In this document: positions 31,593 to 42,766 of the stretch, piece after piece | Layout: each line of letters opens with the position of its first letter | How positions within the stretch are numbered: the first letter of the stretch is position 1 | Position numbers and translations under genes: made by a program | The notes under the pieces: generated by a model | What the model was told of the DNA's origin: nothing | Seen by the model: only the letters and a program-made list of their open reading frames with translations | The model's database searches: none | DNA from: Phymatolithon calcareum | Lineage: Eukaryota; Rhodophyta; Florideophyceae; Hapalidiales | Direction of reading: 5' to 3' | NCBI GenBank assembly: GCA_977006965.1 | Contig: OZ345372.1 | Span: 992,001-1,056,000, forward strand | Length of the DNA stretch: 64,000 nt

Positions 31593-32987
31593 TCATCTAG
31601 GAGTTAATGTGCCACCAAGAAGTTGTACCGCTTCCTTGAGCGACGTGATAAATACATCCACATCTTGCGCCGAATTGTATACATAAAGGCTTGCTCTTGC
31701 GGACGCAGAGATCCCAAGGTCTCTGTGCAATGGCTGAGCACAGTGATGTCCGGACCTTACCGCAACCCCGTCGAGGTCGAGCATGGTCGCCAAGTCGCTA
31801 CAGTGTACGCCCCTAACATTAAATGCACACAACGGTGCTCGCGGTGGTGGAGGCCCATACACGTCAACTTCTTCAAATTGCGTCAGTTGTTCGTAGAGAT
31901 AACTGCCAAGCTCCAATTCAAACTTGTGAATGTTGTCCATTCCCAGACCTTGCAAATATTCAACTGCCATGCCCAATGCTATCACCTCGCCAATGGGCGG
32001 AGTACCGGCTTCAAACTTATGCGGTGGCGCCGCGTACGTTGAGCTGTCGACGAACACGTCGGCAATCATTTCACCACCACCCATATAGGGCGGCATGGCG
32101 TCAAGGATGGCCGATTTCCCATACAGAAAACCGACACCGGTTGGACCACACATCTTGTGACTACTGGCGACGAGGAAGTCACACCCGATGTCTTGCACGT
32201 CCACAACCATATTCGGCACGCTTTGACAGGCGTCAACGAGAGATAGCGCCCCAGCCTCTCGAGCCAGTGCACATATTTCTTTCACTGGGTTATAGCAGCC
32301 AAGAACATTTGACACATGCGAACAGGCCACCAGTTTCACCTTTCCAGACCCAAGTATTTCACGCAAATGAGCAACGTCGTAGCGCTGTTGTGCATCAAGT
32401 CGCACAGCGTGTATACGGGCACCCGTGCGTTTAGCAATAAGTTGCCAAGGAACGAGATTTGCGTGATGTTCCATGACGGACAATACAATCTCATCGCCAG
32501 CGGAAAGATTAGAAGCACCCCAAGTACTGGCCACGAGATTAATTGCCTCCGTTGCATTCCGCGTATAGACAATTTCCGCGCGGTTGCCAGCATTCACAAG
32601 ATCACCAAGCAAGTCACGTGTGCGCTCAAAGCCGTCTGTGGCGCGTGCAGCGAGCGTATGAGCCCCGCGATGAACGTTGGAGTTGTCCGACCGGTAGTAG
32701 TTGAGCAGAGCGTCGATGACAATGCGCGGTTTCTGTGATGTCGCTGCAGAGTCCAGATAAATCAACGGTTTTCCGTGCACTTCTTGTTGGAGAATCGGAA
32801 AATGTGCACGTTCAGCAAGCGACTTTGTCGCTCTTGTGGGGGTGGGCGCGGATGCTGGCGCTGTCGCGCAGCATGACGGCGAGGACCTGACTCGCCAAGA
32901 CCGCCGAGCGCGTACCGGGAGTGGGTTAAGGATGAAAGAATGCCGTGGAGATATTTGAACTCTCCGTCGTGTTGTTAGAGCCCCCAT
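31593..32987 (-). CDS. sufS: Plastid-type cysteine desulfurase SufS (NFS2)
   Basis: 464 residues from ATG 32987; the frame extends upstream but this ATG starts a good transit peptide (MGALTTRRRVQISPRHSF...). The mature enzyme begins near residue 70 with FPILQQEVHGKPLIYLDSAA. Family marks follow: SNVHRGAHTLAARAT, TRNATEAINLVA, the PLP-binding Lys in SSHKMCGPTGVGFLYG (near 277), FEAGTPPIGEVIALG, and the active-site Cys in RSGHHCAQPLHRDLG (near 415). The length and motifs fit class II SufS rather than mitochondrial NFS1. It takes sulfur from cysteine for the plastid SUF iron-sulfur assembly system. No intron. Start codons of this gene and the next are 470 bp apart and divergent. Confidence 0.95.
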   Translation of the reverse strand: MGALTTRRRVQISPRHSFILNPLPVRARRSWRVRSSPSCCATAPASAPTPTRATKSLAERAHFPILQQEVHGKPLIYLDSAATSQKPRIVIDALLNYYRSDNSNVHRGAHTLAARATDGFERTRDLLGDLVNAGNRAEIVYTRNATEAINLVASTWGASNLSAGDEIVLSVMEHHANLVPWQLIAKRTGARIHAVRLDAQQRYDVAHLREILGSGKVKLVACSHVSNVLGCYNPVKEICALAREAGALSLVDACQSVPNMVVDVQDIGCDFLVASSHKMCGPTGVGFLYGKSAILDAMPPYMGGGEMIADVFVDSSTYAAPPHKFEAGTPPIGEVIALGMAVEYLQGLGMDNIHKFELELGSYLYEQLTQFEEVDVYGPPPPRAPLCAFNVRGVHCSDLATMLDLDGVAVRSGHHCAQPLHRDLGISASARASLYVYNSAQDVDVFITSLKEAVQLLGGTLTPR

Positions 32988-33457
32988 TGCTCGAGCGATG
33001 CCAGACAATATTGTACCGTTAGACTGTTCTTTCCTGTGCGGGCACTGGCATGATGGAGAACACATTGTTCGGAGATTCAGGCTGACAAAGATAAATCACA
33101 CGTTGCATTCGGCTCAACGAAATCAGATTTTGTCGGATCTCAAGATCTCAAGAAGTCTAGACGTTATTTTTAGGGCTTTCGTGATTTGACTGTACGATTT
33201 TTATAGCCTAAACCTAAATAACAATTTTGGGGCCAAATCAAGCACATGCAACTGCCCCTAACGCCAATTTTCCACGCCGCCGTCGAGAAAGAGTATCCGT
33301 GGCCCGGAAAACAGCCTTTCGGCATACGTTCTTGAAGGCCAAGTTTCCATTGCCCACGATCACTGTGTCCTGAGGACGCTCGCAGCGCCAAGCACTTGAG
33401 CCCTCGCCCAAACGCGTTGTCTTCAGCCTTCCTGTTGGTACTGCTCTGACTCTCACA
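32988..33457. promoter_or_regulatory. Shared divergent promoter region of sufS and PA2G4
   Basis: A 470-bp gap between two outward-facing start codons with no ORF of note. Both promoters must lie here. No specific element recognised. Confidence 0.55.
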
Positions 33458-34651
33458 ATGGTGGAGCACGACGAGCCAAGTTCCGAGAAGGGAATTGAGA
33501 GTCCGGATGTTGTCGATAAGTACAAGACGGCGGCTGACATTGCGAGCGGAGCGATTGATCTTCTGCGCAAAGCGTGCTACGCTGGCATGAAGGTGAGCAC
33601 CCTGTGTACTCTAGGAGACGCGAAGATCGAAAAGTCACTGGCAGGTGTGTACACAAAGGCGAAGACGGAGGCTGGTGAGAAGCTGGAAAAGGGAGTTGCA
33701 TTCCCGACCTGTATTACTCTCAACCATTGCGCGGCACATTTTTGCCCGATCGCTACAGACGCTGAAGCTGAACTCGCACTCGCCGCCGGGGATGTCGTGT
33801 GCATCCAGCTCGGAGCGCATATTGATGGTTATGCGGCAATTACTGCGCAAACTCTTGTCGTGCGCGCTAGTAAGGAAGAAGACGCTGCAGCACCGCTGTC
33901 TGGGCGAAAGGCTGACGCTGTTGTTGCAGCATACACTGCTGCTGAGGCAGTGCTTCGCGTGATGCGGCCAGGGAAGTATAACTCTGAGGTTACGGAGATC
34001 ATTGCAAAAGCAGCCAAGAATTACAATGTGACTCCCCTTGAAGGAGTTTTGAGCCATCAGATAAAGCGGTATGTCATTGATGGATCGAGGGTGATTGCGA
34101 ACAAGCAGTCACTGGAATCGAGGGTTGAGGAATGGAAGTTTGAGGAGAATGAGGTATACAACGTCGATATTGTCATGAGTACAGGCGAAGGCAAGGCGAA
34201 GGAGATGAATACGAAGGAGACTGTGTACAAGAGGCAAGTTGACGTTGACTACAAACTCAAGTTGAAGACTTCGAGACAGGTATTCTCGGAAATTAACAAG
34301 AGGTATCCGACGATGCCATTCACACTTCGTGCATTGGAAGATCCGAAGAGGAGCCGCATGGCCATGACTGAAATGACGCGACATAATCTGGTTGTGTCTT
34401 ACCCCGTGCTTTATGAAAAGGAAGGCGAGACCGTGGCGCGATGCTCAATGACCGTGCTTGTGCTCCCTTCGCAGACCATGTGCATTACACGAGTTGAGCA
34501 GCCGACATTGAAGTGCGAGACCGAACTAGTCGACGAGGACATCAAGGCCCTATTGGCGATCAGTCTTGGTAAGAAGAAGAAGAAGGCGAAGAAGAGAAAG
34601 CCAGTAACAGAGGCAGCCACCTCGGGAGGTGGTGATGCAATGGAGACATAG
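33458..34651 (+). CDS. PA2G4: Proliferation-associated 2G4 / EBP1 homologue
   Basis: 397 residues, ATG at 33458, no intron. The protein has the pita-bread methionine-aminopeptidase-like fold without the metal site, as in human PA2G4. Visible blocks: DVVDKYKTAADIASGAIDLL near the start; KGVAFPTCITLNHCAAHFCP with the GDVVCIQLGAHIDGYAA strand; the EGVLSHQIKRYVIDGSRVIA block; WKFEENEVYNVDIVMSTGEG; and MPFTLRALEDPKRSRMAMTE. The C-terminus ends in a Lys-rich tail (GKKKKKAKKRKP) that in the family binds ribosomes and rRNA. EBP1 acts in ribosome biogenesis, translation and growth control. Confidence 0.94.
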   Translation: MVEHDEPSSEKGIESPDVVDKYKTAADIASGAIDLLRKACYAGMKVSTLCTLGDAKIEKSLAGVYTKAKTEAGEKLEKGVAFPTCITLNHCAAHFCPIATDAEAELALAAGDVVCIQLGAHIDGYAAITAQTLVVRASKEEDAAAPLSGRKADAVVAAYTAAEAVLRVMRPGKYNSEVTEIIAKAAKNYNVTPLEGVLSHQIKRYVIDGSRVIANKQSLESRVEEWKFEENEVYNVDIVMSTGEGKAKEMNTKETVYKRQVDVDYKLKLKTSRQVFSEINKRYPTMPFTLRALEDPKRSRMAMTEMTRHNLVVSYPVLYEKEGETVARCSMTVLVLPSQTMCITRVEQPTLKCETELVDEDIKALLAISLGKKKKKAKKRKPVTEAATSGGGDAMET

Positions 34652-35754
34652 ATGATTATAGCAAAGGCGGCGCACATTTGTAAAAATGCCAAGGAAACCG
34701 CGCTGCACTGAAGGTAGCGTTTGGATCACACTCTTGTAGACAGGTGTTCCTGTGTGTAGTCGCCTTCCGCAGCTACCGCTGATTCAATACTTGGTCTTCA
34801 TTGGGATTTCTCCTATGAGAATGTTGGTCAGAGGATGCAGGGACATTCGAATAGGTTCCCTCTCAGCCCGCTGCATCTGTGCACTGTTTCACGTGTAACT
34901 ACACTACTGTATGGCCTGTACGTTCTAGAATGCTAAAGAGCGAAATTGGCAGAGGCATGGAGATATCACGTTCAGCAAATTTTGTTCAATAAGGGAAAAC
35001 AGACCTGGTGAAGGGCAGACTTGTCAACACTTCATCCTAATGAGAACAATTTCTTCTGTACTGAGCCCGGATAGAACCGGGATCATATGCACATATAATT
35101 GCTCTCTTTGATGACTAGGAAAGTACTCGGCACAGCTCCGGTCCAGCACGGGGCCACAGAACGTTGTGCTCATTTCAATGTACAACGTTCCAGGCGAAGA
35201 CGCAGCACGGCATGCCTCCTAACGTGGTGGAGGGCAGAATAAACGACACTGATTGGCCTCGGTGCGCAGATGGTGGAGGTAAAAGCGCATGACCTAATTG
35301 AGAGTACAACCAGCACCGACCTGAAGGGCGTAGATATTTGCCGTTTTGTACGACATTTTGCGCGATTCAACGTGAGGCGACATTCCCTAGTGCCAATATG
35401 TGGGGCACCAAGACCCAACCGGTACGCCTGTCGTGCACCATTGGTATGCTCGTCGCCAAGTGGCCCGCTCACAGCGAAATGGTGGCGGCAGTCTCTTCTA
35501 ATGGCACACTTACAGGGTACACACAAGATCCACCCGGTCCGCTGTTAACCTTAAAAATGATAAAAATACTCCCCTTGTGGTAGAACACCCCATAAAAACC
35601 ACCCTCTACTGGTTGTGTGAGCGTCTACATTATTTCTGTTTGGGGTCCGCCCATTCGCACGACACTGTGCCTCGCCCCGTCGACATTCCACAATAATGGC
35701 TGTTCAACTCCCCCGCCAGTCTTTCTGCTAGCTGCCCTTCCCGACGTCCGCAAC
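34652..35754. other. Spacer between PA2G4 and the KH-domain gene
   Basis: About 1.1 kb including the PA2G4 3' UTR and the promoter of the next gene. No gene or repeat recognised. Confidence 0.55.
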
Positions 35755-38700
35755 ATGCGAGCCCCATCTCCCGCCCACCAACGGGCCCAAGAAGTTCGCC
35801 TAAGCCTTCAAGTGCCGCGCGAAGCTGTCGGCTTTGTTATTGGCCGACATGGCGAAACAGTCCGCAACATGACGCACAGAAGTGGAGCCCACATTGCCGT
35901 TGACGAGAAACATAAGGACAATCGTGGACCATACGGAATTTTCAACATTCACGGAACCCATGAGCAGGTAGAGGCTGCAAAGGCGCTTATAATTGAAAAA
36001 GTTAACGCCGTCTTGCATGGACGATTCAATTACCCCCACACCGCTGTCCGAGATGCTGTCCTGTTTTCACCCCCCAACCCCGAGGCCGACGCTTCCGCTC
36101 AAAACTCCTCGTCGCAAGGTTCTTCCACTACGCGTTCCCCGCGCGCTTCCAATCGAAGGGTTAACAGCGGCACGAGCGAGACAGCTGGTGCAACTGATCC
36201 TCAGCAAGATGAACTAGCTCGGGACACGAATGGTACCGCTCAACTCGACTCCACCGGGCAGCTCGACTCTGCTGTCGAAACCGAGAGGCGCTCAAGCAGT
36301 TCCATGCTAGGCGCTAGCGCAGAGTCAGGTTCTCCTCTTTCAGTCTTCCCCGCGTTGCACGGCATCCCTCCCCCGCTAGAAATGTGGATACCGCGCGGAA
36401 AGGTGGGCATGATTATAGGGCATTGCGGCCAAGTAATTAATGGCATGCAAGAGAGGTCTGGCGCCACTATCGTTGTTCATAACGACCGAAAGGCTGAAGA
36501 TGGAAGCAAGCTGCTTACCATCTCTGGACCCGAAGAGCCTAGGCAAATGGCGAAAAGTCTCATACAAGGCGTACTAAACAGAGAGCCCCGCCCGCAAAGA
36601 ACTCCTGCTTATGAAACGAGACGAGCGCGCCAACCTGAAGGGCCTCATGTCGCGCAGCCTGCAGCTTCGTCGTCCGCGCATGTACGCCCTGTAGCATCTT
36701 CGCCTTCTGCTCTTGCGAACCTGGGTGGAATGCCGGCTGCGCATCGTGCAGCCAGAGAGAGACCTCCTGACGAGTTGTCAGGTGGAGCTGGACCAGACTC
36801 TGCTAGAACTTCCCTTGATTCTCGCCCAGCGGCCCTGCCGATTACAGGACAGCCGTTTGCGACGGAGCCACCTCACGTCACGACAGGGCATTCTAATTTG
36901 CAAAAGATGGAGCCGTCAAGCATCGCGCAGCATTTTGCTTCACAATCGCGTACGCCAGATCGCCAGCCCCAGCTGCGTGAGTACGTAGGGCACCAAACTG
37001 GGAATCCAATACTCCAAATGTCACATCCTTCGCATTCGGCAACTGCGGCATCACATTCAGGACAACCGCATTTTTTCCAGCAGGGTCACAATATTCCTCT
37101 TGTGCCCCGAGTCCCGTATAACGCCATGCACTTTGCTCCACCGCAGCACGGCCGAACTCCCTTTTACTCCTTGGTTCCCACCATGAAAGCGGTAAAGGTT
37201 CCAACCTCATGCGTTGGCATCGTTATCGGTAAAGGCGGGGAAACAATTCGCGATTTGCAGACACGTTCAGGTGCATACATAAAGGTGACACCTGATCGCG
37301 AGGCCAACGCTGATGACACGGAGCGGATGATCTTCATCAGTGGATCCGTCCCGGCCATCGAGCTTGCTCACAATCTTCTTAATGACATTGTGAACGAAGG
37401 ACTGGGACGCAGTTACAGAGATGGCGTCGAGCCAGGACGTGGGTACACCGAAGAGCGCTCAGAGATTCTGTCCCATGCGCACAAGCCACAGCAATCCGGC
37501 CTCTTCCAATCGAATTCACCTCAAAACGTCCAACATGCATATCTTGGGATGGAAGCATCGAAGGAGAACGAACCACCCTCTGAGGAAGCACCAGGTAAAG
37601 AAGGGACCACGAAACCGGGGATACCAAAAGATGTCTCCGACGAAAACGAATCGGATGCGCATACTTCGGGGATCAGCCCAGCTACTAGAGAGCCGAGCGT
37701 TTCAGCTGAAGGGGACACAAATGAAAGTCAACAGGGAATTGCAAATTTTGTAGCAGATCAACCTCAGTCTGAAGGCGATGTGAAAGTTGTTGCTCCCCCG
37801 GTCACCAGTTACCCAAGCTCATCAATAACCTTGCTTATGAATGTACCGGACGTGAAGGTAGGCGTCATAATTGGAAAACGAGGCCAAACAATTCGAGAGT
37901 TACAGCAGCGTTCCGGTGCTCGCATCGTCATATCGAAGAAGATGGACATGTCGAAGCAGGACAACCCCAGGGAGGTGAGAATAACAGGGCCAAAGCCTTT
38001 TGCCGAGAGAGCAATGGCTCTTATTAAGGAAAAGATCGCCGGAGAAACCACAACCACTTCGCTCGAAAACTCACCAGGTAACATGCCGCATGCACCAGCC
38101 CCCGTCGAGATCCCTCAACTGGCTTTCCGTTTGCCTCATGCACAATACGGACACCAACACATAGCCCACCCAATGCCAGGACGTCCAGTTCAGCATTCAT
38201 CTGTTCCCGTACCTGGCGCGCCCGCGTTTCAGGGCTTTCAAGGACAGGTGCCATACATGACTGTAGATCAAAGGTTTGAAGCGCAGCCCTTCCAAAATCC
38301 CAACGTGGGAGATATGCACGCCATGCGGAATCGGTTTGCGCAACAAGCCTTTCACAATCAGCAGCACTTGCACGCCATGCAGCAGCAGGCATTACATCAA
38401 CAAGCGATGCATCAGCAAGCGCTTCAACAGCAACAATCGCAAGCGCAAATGCAAGCGCAAGCTCAAGTGGCAATGACTCTGCAAGGATACGCTCCACGAT
38501 TCCAAGTACATCCCGCTCAATTCCAACAGCAGCCGCAAGTCGCGCCATTTCTACGAAGCCCGCAAGCAGGCTCAGATATGCCACATTCACCTCCCATTGG
38601 CTTCGGAAGAGGAAGCCTGGGCTCCGGTGAGGAAATGGAAGAGTATCAATCGGAAATTCAAGCTGGAGTACATTTGCAGCAGGGTCAGAATGTGATACCT

Positions 38701-39117
38701 GGACGGGCATACCATGAAGCGGTCCCACACGGCGATGATATGAATGAGTTGATAGCTCAGACTGGTCGACTTCACCTTCCCGGAGCGATGGGCTTCCCGA
38801 CCTTGTTCATTCCGCAATACCAATACCAGGAAGGACAGCATTTCGACGGTGCGATGGGTGGATCCAGTGGACTTGGAGGACTCGAAGATAATAAGCAGAC
38901 GTCAGAAGGTCCAAAGAGCGAGGGCACGGAACAAGCAGAAGTGAAAAGAGCTCAGCGACCCGTCGAAACTGAAGGCTCTAATAATGAGCCACAAGAGAGT
39001 ATGCGAACAGAGACACCATCTCCTGCAGGCGCAGCACTGGCTAAAGAGGGTGACAGATCCGATCAAGCCGAAAGCAGGAATACAAAAGATAGCAGTGTAG
39101 GTGATAGCGGTAAGTAG
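35755..39117 (+). CDS. RNA-binding protein with four KH domains (FUBP/KSRP-like)
   Basis: 1120 residues from ATG 35755. The frame is open back to 35617, but only from a GTG, so the ATG at 35755 is preferred. KH domains are near residues 13-80, 206-275, 477-547 and 691-762, each with its GxxG loop: GRHG, GHCG, GKGG and GKRG. The linkers are disordered and Ser/Pro/Glu-rich. Residues about 860-910 are a Gln/His/Ala-rich run (HAMQQQALHQQAMHQQ). The tail is acidic. Such proteins bind single-stranded RNA or DNA and act in transcription, splicing or mRNA turnover. The stop TAG at 39115 lies inside a GTAAGT donor-like word, and an AG acceptor follows at about 39206, so an alternative 3' exon up to 39374 is possible. 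Confidence 0.9.
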   Translation: MRAPSPAHQRAQEVRLSLQVPREAVGFVIGRHGETVRNMTHRSGAHIAVDEKHKDNRGPYGIFNIHGTHEQVEAAKALIIEKVNAVLHGRFNYPHTAVRDAVLFSPPNPEADASAQNSSSQGSSTTRSPRASNRRVNSGTSETAGATDPQQDELARDTNGTAQLDSTGQLDSAVETERRSSSSMLGASAESGSPLSVFPALHGIPPPLEMWIPRGKVGMIIGHCGQVINGMQERSGATIVVHNDRKAEDGSKLLTISGPEEPRQMAKSLIQGVLNREPRPQRTPAYETRRARQPEGPHVAQPAASSSAHVRPVASSPSALANLGGMPAAHRAARERPPDELSGGAGPDSARTSLDSRPAALPITGQPFATEPPHVTTGHSNLQKMEPSSIAQHFASQSRTPDRQPQLREYVGHQTGNPILQMSHPSHSATAASHSGQPHFFQQGHNIPLVPRVPYNAMHFAPPQHGRTPFYSLVPTMKAVKVPTSCVGIVIGKGGETIRDLQTRSGAYIKVTPDREANADDTERMIFISGSVPAIELAHNLLNDIVNEGLGRSYRDGVEPGRGYTEERSEILSHAHKPQQSGLFQSNSPQNVQHAYLGMEASKENEPPSEEAPGKEGTTKPGIPKDVSDENESDAHTSGISPATREPSVSAEGDTNESQQGIANFVADQPQSEGDVKVVAPPVTSYPSSSITLLMNVPDVKVGVIIGKRGQTIRELQQRSGARIVISKKMDMSKQDNPREVRITGPKPFAERAMALIKEKIAGETTTTSLENSPGNMPHAPAPVEIPQLAFRLPHAQYGHQHIAHPMPGRPVQHSSVPVPGAPAFQGFQGQVPYMTVDQRFEAQPFQNPNVGDMHAMRNRFAQQAFHNQQHLHAMQQQALHQQAMHQQALQQQQSQAQMQAQAQVAMTLQGYAPRFQVHPAQFQQQPQVAPFLRSPQAGSDMPHSPPIGFGRGSLGSGEEMEEYQSEIQAGVHLQQGQNVIPGRAYHEAVPHGDDMNELIAQTGRLHLPGAMGFPTLFIPQYQYQEGQHFDGAMGGSSGLGGLEDNKQTSEGPKSEGTEQAEVKRAQRPVETEGSNNEPQESMRTETPSPAGAALAKEGDRSDQAESRNTKDSSVGDSGK

Positions 39118-40560
39118 CAGAGTATCAGCGGTAGGCAGGCTTCCTGTAACGAAAACTTGTAAATGTAAAACACCAACAACTGTTGACTTCATGCAATCTT
39201 GCAGAAATCGAGCAAAACCGGTACTTGTTCTTGGGTGTGCATGGATTGATCTGGGGAAATGCTGATGCTCTTTTAGCGATGCTTTCCTCTCAAAAGAAAT
39301 CTGATGCTCGTTCATTCCGGAAATGCATTCATTCCGTTCAAGTGAGCATCGTCACTTCGAAAGCAAACTTGTAGATTTCCTTGAAGTGAATAAAACCATT
39401 TCGGATGTGACGGCAGTGATTCAATTCAAATTTTGACTTCGCATTTGGAATGCATGATTGATTCTGAACTGCTTGACCTGAACATAACGATTGATGTGGT
39501 CCATGACGTTGCAGTGCTCTTTAGAGGAAATGCAAAATAGAAAGGATCCTTCCAGACGTCGGTAAGCTGTGCCGAATATTAAACTCCCTTCCAAACAGCC
39601 TTCGTTAAGGCGCGCCTCGCGAGAAGGGCTTCGAAAGCTGATATAGGAGCGCCAACAGCATACAGGACTCAACAGCATATGTGCGTAGAAACGAAGGCGG
39701 AAAACATCCACCGTGTACAGACACCACTTGGATGCGCTCCCAGAGTCCACCAATCTCGTCAGGTCCACCATGCCCTGGTGCGCCTTGGCAGATCGGGTTT
39801 CGCCGCTCGCTATGGCGAGCTGTGGTTCGTGGACGTGAGCAGACTGGCAAATGCCCATTGGTTGTTAGAACAAGTTTGGCCACGTCCCAAAAAGACCCTG
39901 AAAAAGCAGGTTCCGTGCAGCAGATAATGGATTTCAGTTTTGTCGTGCGCTCACCGCCTAGGGCGCTGTCGGTGACGCGCGCCGATTGGTGCGCGTGCCG
40001 CGCATTACATACGCGGGAACCCTAACCGGGAAGGAGCGGAGTCAGCGCGGCTCCGAAGCGCGGCAAGGAGATTCTGGCACTGGGAAACGCATGTGCTGAT
40101 GGGGCAAAACGAAGGGCTGGACGGTTCAGGTACGCGCTGAAGACGAATCCATCATTTCCAGCGGAAGTTCACGTGGAAAATGGGAAGACAATACGATGCA
40201 TCTCGATCACCGAGGTGAACACCCGATCCTCCGATTGTATTGCAATCGAAAAACATAGCCACATATGCTTTTCAATCTCTGTGCTCGTCTTCTCGCGAGG
40301 ATGTGTGGTGCTTATTTGATAATATCCGGACGTACAGTATTATGCCAAATGACATTGTCTGAGGAGTAGAAACCATTCCGCAGTAGGAAGAAATATTTTA
40401 AGCTTTGAAAATATTTTCACAAAAATATTTCAGATGAAATTTTCGTTCGTTGCTGCCGCCGAAAACCCATCGCAACTTGAACGCAGATCGAGGACTTCAA
40501 CACAGAAAGTGTCTACCGCAGGGACCACACCGAGTAGACAAAAAGAATCACACAGAGTAC
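39118..40560. other. Spacer after the KH gene
   Basis: Includes the KH 3' region. A minus-strand ORF at 39421-39858 (145 residues) has no family I know. A GC-rich stretch lies at 39950-40080. No repeat recognised. Confidence 0.5.
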
Positions 40561-40579
40561 AGCCCAAGTGCGATTATTT

Positions 40580-40860
40580 GTTCGCAAATCCACTGCTGGA
40601 CGCGTCGAGCAAGCTTAGATCGACCCGCCGCATGAGAGAACAATCAGGCATCAGTTCAAAGTAACACTTCCTTCCCAATGAGAGAGTCCAATGAATGTGA
40701 AAAGGTAACACTTTGGTAACACTTTGCTTGTTTTTTATTATAACTAAAAGAAAATTCTAAATCGCTTTTATTGGAGATACAGGGAACGGGGTAGCCCGTA
40801 CAGTTGCTTAGTTCCAGAAAAGGCGATATAGGCGTTTGAATTCGCATCGCGAACAAAAGA
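40580..40860 (+). repeat. Dispersed repeat family B, partial copy
   Basis: GCATGAGAGAACAATCAGGC and CTTCCCAATGAGAGAGTCCA match 45340-45410 in the same order and orientation. The right part (near 40735-40850) resembles 29015-29160. Confidence 0.6.
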
Positions 40861-40959
40861 GTTGATGGTGCAGTGGCTATCGTCTATAGAGTTGTTTTTT
40901 CCCTACCAGTATGGCTTGTCTTGGGCAACGAAGACGCATAGCTCTTGTTCTGCACTACG

Positions 40960-41440
40960 CCAATTATTGAGTCAACGGTCAGAGAAGACCAGGAGACAAA
41001 GGGACCGGGAGAGCACAAAAAAGGAGGAAAGAGAGACAAGCAAACAAAACCCCCAAGACAAACAGATAAAATAAAAGAGAAGATGTCGGCGTCGTCCTCC
41101 GGCGGCGACCCTGGATGGGCCGTCAACCTTGAAACAGGCGCACGAAAAGAGGGAAAGGGATCTTGAGCGCGATTGCCACCGCACTGGCTTGTGCGGCGAA
41201 ACGGTTGCGGTCAAGAAGGGGTGGGAGAATTTCAATTCCGCATGGTCGAATGGACGTGAAGGCGAGCTTGAGCGTGCGCCATCCGAGGAGTCGAGGCAAA
41301 ATTTGAAGATCTCCCACCTTCCTTTACTCAGACGAACGAACGAACTACCTTAAATACTACCAGCGAAACGAAAAAACAGCGCACAGATAAACGAGAGACA
41401 CGATTCCCTTACGGCCCGGCAGATCACTTACTATGCGCAT
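40960..41440 (+). repeat. Dispersed repeat family A, copy 3
   Basis: Shares ACAGGCGCACGAAAAGAGGG, CACTGGCTTGTGCGGC, GCGGTCAAGAAGGGGTGGGA and the tail ACGAGAGACACGATTCCCTT with copy 2 (7985-8285), same orientation. Non-coding. Confidence 0.75.
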
Positions 41441-41869
41441 CGTGAGGATCGCGATCCGAGTTGCGGGCGTACAGTCACGAGAGAAACCGAAATCCGAGGC
41501 GTACACTCTGGACAAGAACAGCCAAGTAAACAGCGGGTGCGACACCATCACCGCCCATCATCATTGCAGTATGTGAGACGTGCGTGCTTGCGTGATGAAA
41601 TGTCTTAAATTTTCGATCTTTCTCTTTGTCTTATGGATGGAACTACACAGGTCTCGTCTATATTAGGAACGTGCAGTGTTTCCTGAACCATTTGATCACT
41701 GCCACCTGAAAAGGTCATACAGCACAGTCGCCAAACGTGCGCTTTATTAATACGTATTCCCCGGTCGCAAGCTTCAGGTACAAACCGCGTCTAGAGGTTG
41801 CGGTAGACGAAAATGGGCCCATGACTCAGTAGGCATAAGGCACAGCCACCGGAACCACCTTCATTTACT

Positions 41870-41990
41870 CTTATCTTATATACAGTACTTCTAGCGAAGC
41901 GAAAAAACAGCGCATATATACGCGAGAGACACGATTCCCTTACGGCCCGACAGATCACCTACTATAAACATCCTAAGTATCGCGATCCGA
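41870..41990 (+). repeat. Dispersed repeat family A, tail fragment
   Basis: The tail from about 41890 (GCGAAGCGAAAAAACAGCGC... GATCACCTACTATAAACATC) matches 41365-41460 closely. Only the right end of the element is present. Confidence 0.7.
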
Positions 41991-42155
41991 GTGGATCTCC
42001 TATTGCACAACCCGATGTAACGGTACAGTAGTGAATTGCGCTGTGCACATGATACAATTGAGAGACCTGACCGGGAATCTAATCATTAGAACTGTACGGC
42101 ACTGTGCTCCGCAAATATATAATTTCTCCATTAATGTATAGATTGCTGCCATGCG

Positions 42156-42250
42156 GCGCCCGTAGTATACAGAGCGCTTCTATTGCGTGTTACCATGCAT
42201 GATGCATGATGATCATGCATAACACGCAAGAGAACCGCTCTGTACGGCGC
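42156..42250. repeat. Imperfect inverted repeat (hairpin element)
   Basis: Arms of about 40-48 nt (around ACAGAGCGCTTCTATTGCGTG and its complement) meet at a GATGATCATG-type centre. The pairing has small indels. Confidence 0.8.
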
Positions 42251-42544
42251 TCTCGAACATATTCCGTCATCTCTTGTGATGATTCCTTTTGTTGGTAATT
42301 AGTGTGCGTCAGGGAGGGGCATTAAACACACTGTTGTAAAGATGTATCGAGATTTGATTGATTCGACAAATAGACTTTGCTGTATGCTCCCAAAGTAAGA
42401 TCGTAAATCCTCCGAGACTAACCATACAGTACAGGGTTGTCATGTTGACAATATTCACTGACAGAGGGACCTTCTTGAGAATTCGATTTTTGCGTCCGCA
42501 CTACCAGTCTGGAAAAGTCCTCAAATCCAGTCCGAAATATTTTC

Positions 42545-42766
42545 ACTGGTAATGAGGACGCGGCATAGGTTTGGCGTGGCTGATATGCTCATCTATGGGA
42601 CATTTTTCTCATAACGATTTTAGTTTTCGGAAGTGGAATTGCTTTTCAACCAAACTTTTCGTGATGTTTCAAGTTTTTGCTCAAAAGTGTGCGAAAACAT
42701 CTGAAGCGAAAGTTTGCAAATCAACACTCAGCCACTGAAAACCTATGCCGCGTCCTCGTAACCAGT
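42545..42766. repeat. MITE-like element with about 40-bp terminal inverted repeats
   Basis: Left end ACTGGTAATGAGGACGCGGC at 42545; the right end, complement at 42727-42766, matches at most positions. The 140-bp interior is AT-rich. A further direct copy of ACTGGTAATGAGGAC begins at 42780. Confidence 0.75.

Noticed and set aside
35617-35754. Upstream extension of the KH protein
   Set aside because: It opens with GTG and reads like untranslated leader; an ATG at 35755 sits directly before the first KH domain.
39421-39883. Overlapping minus-strand ORFs after the KH gene
   Set aside because: Two frames compete over the same bases, neither has domain-like features, and no start context stands out.
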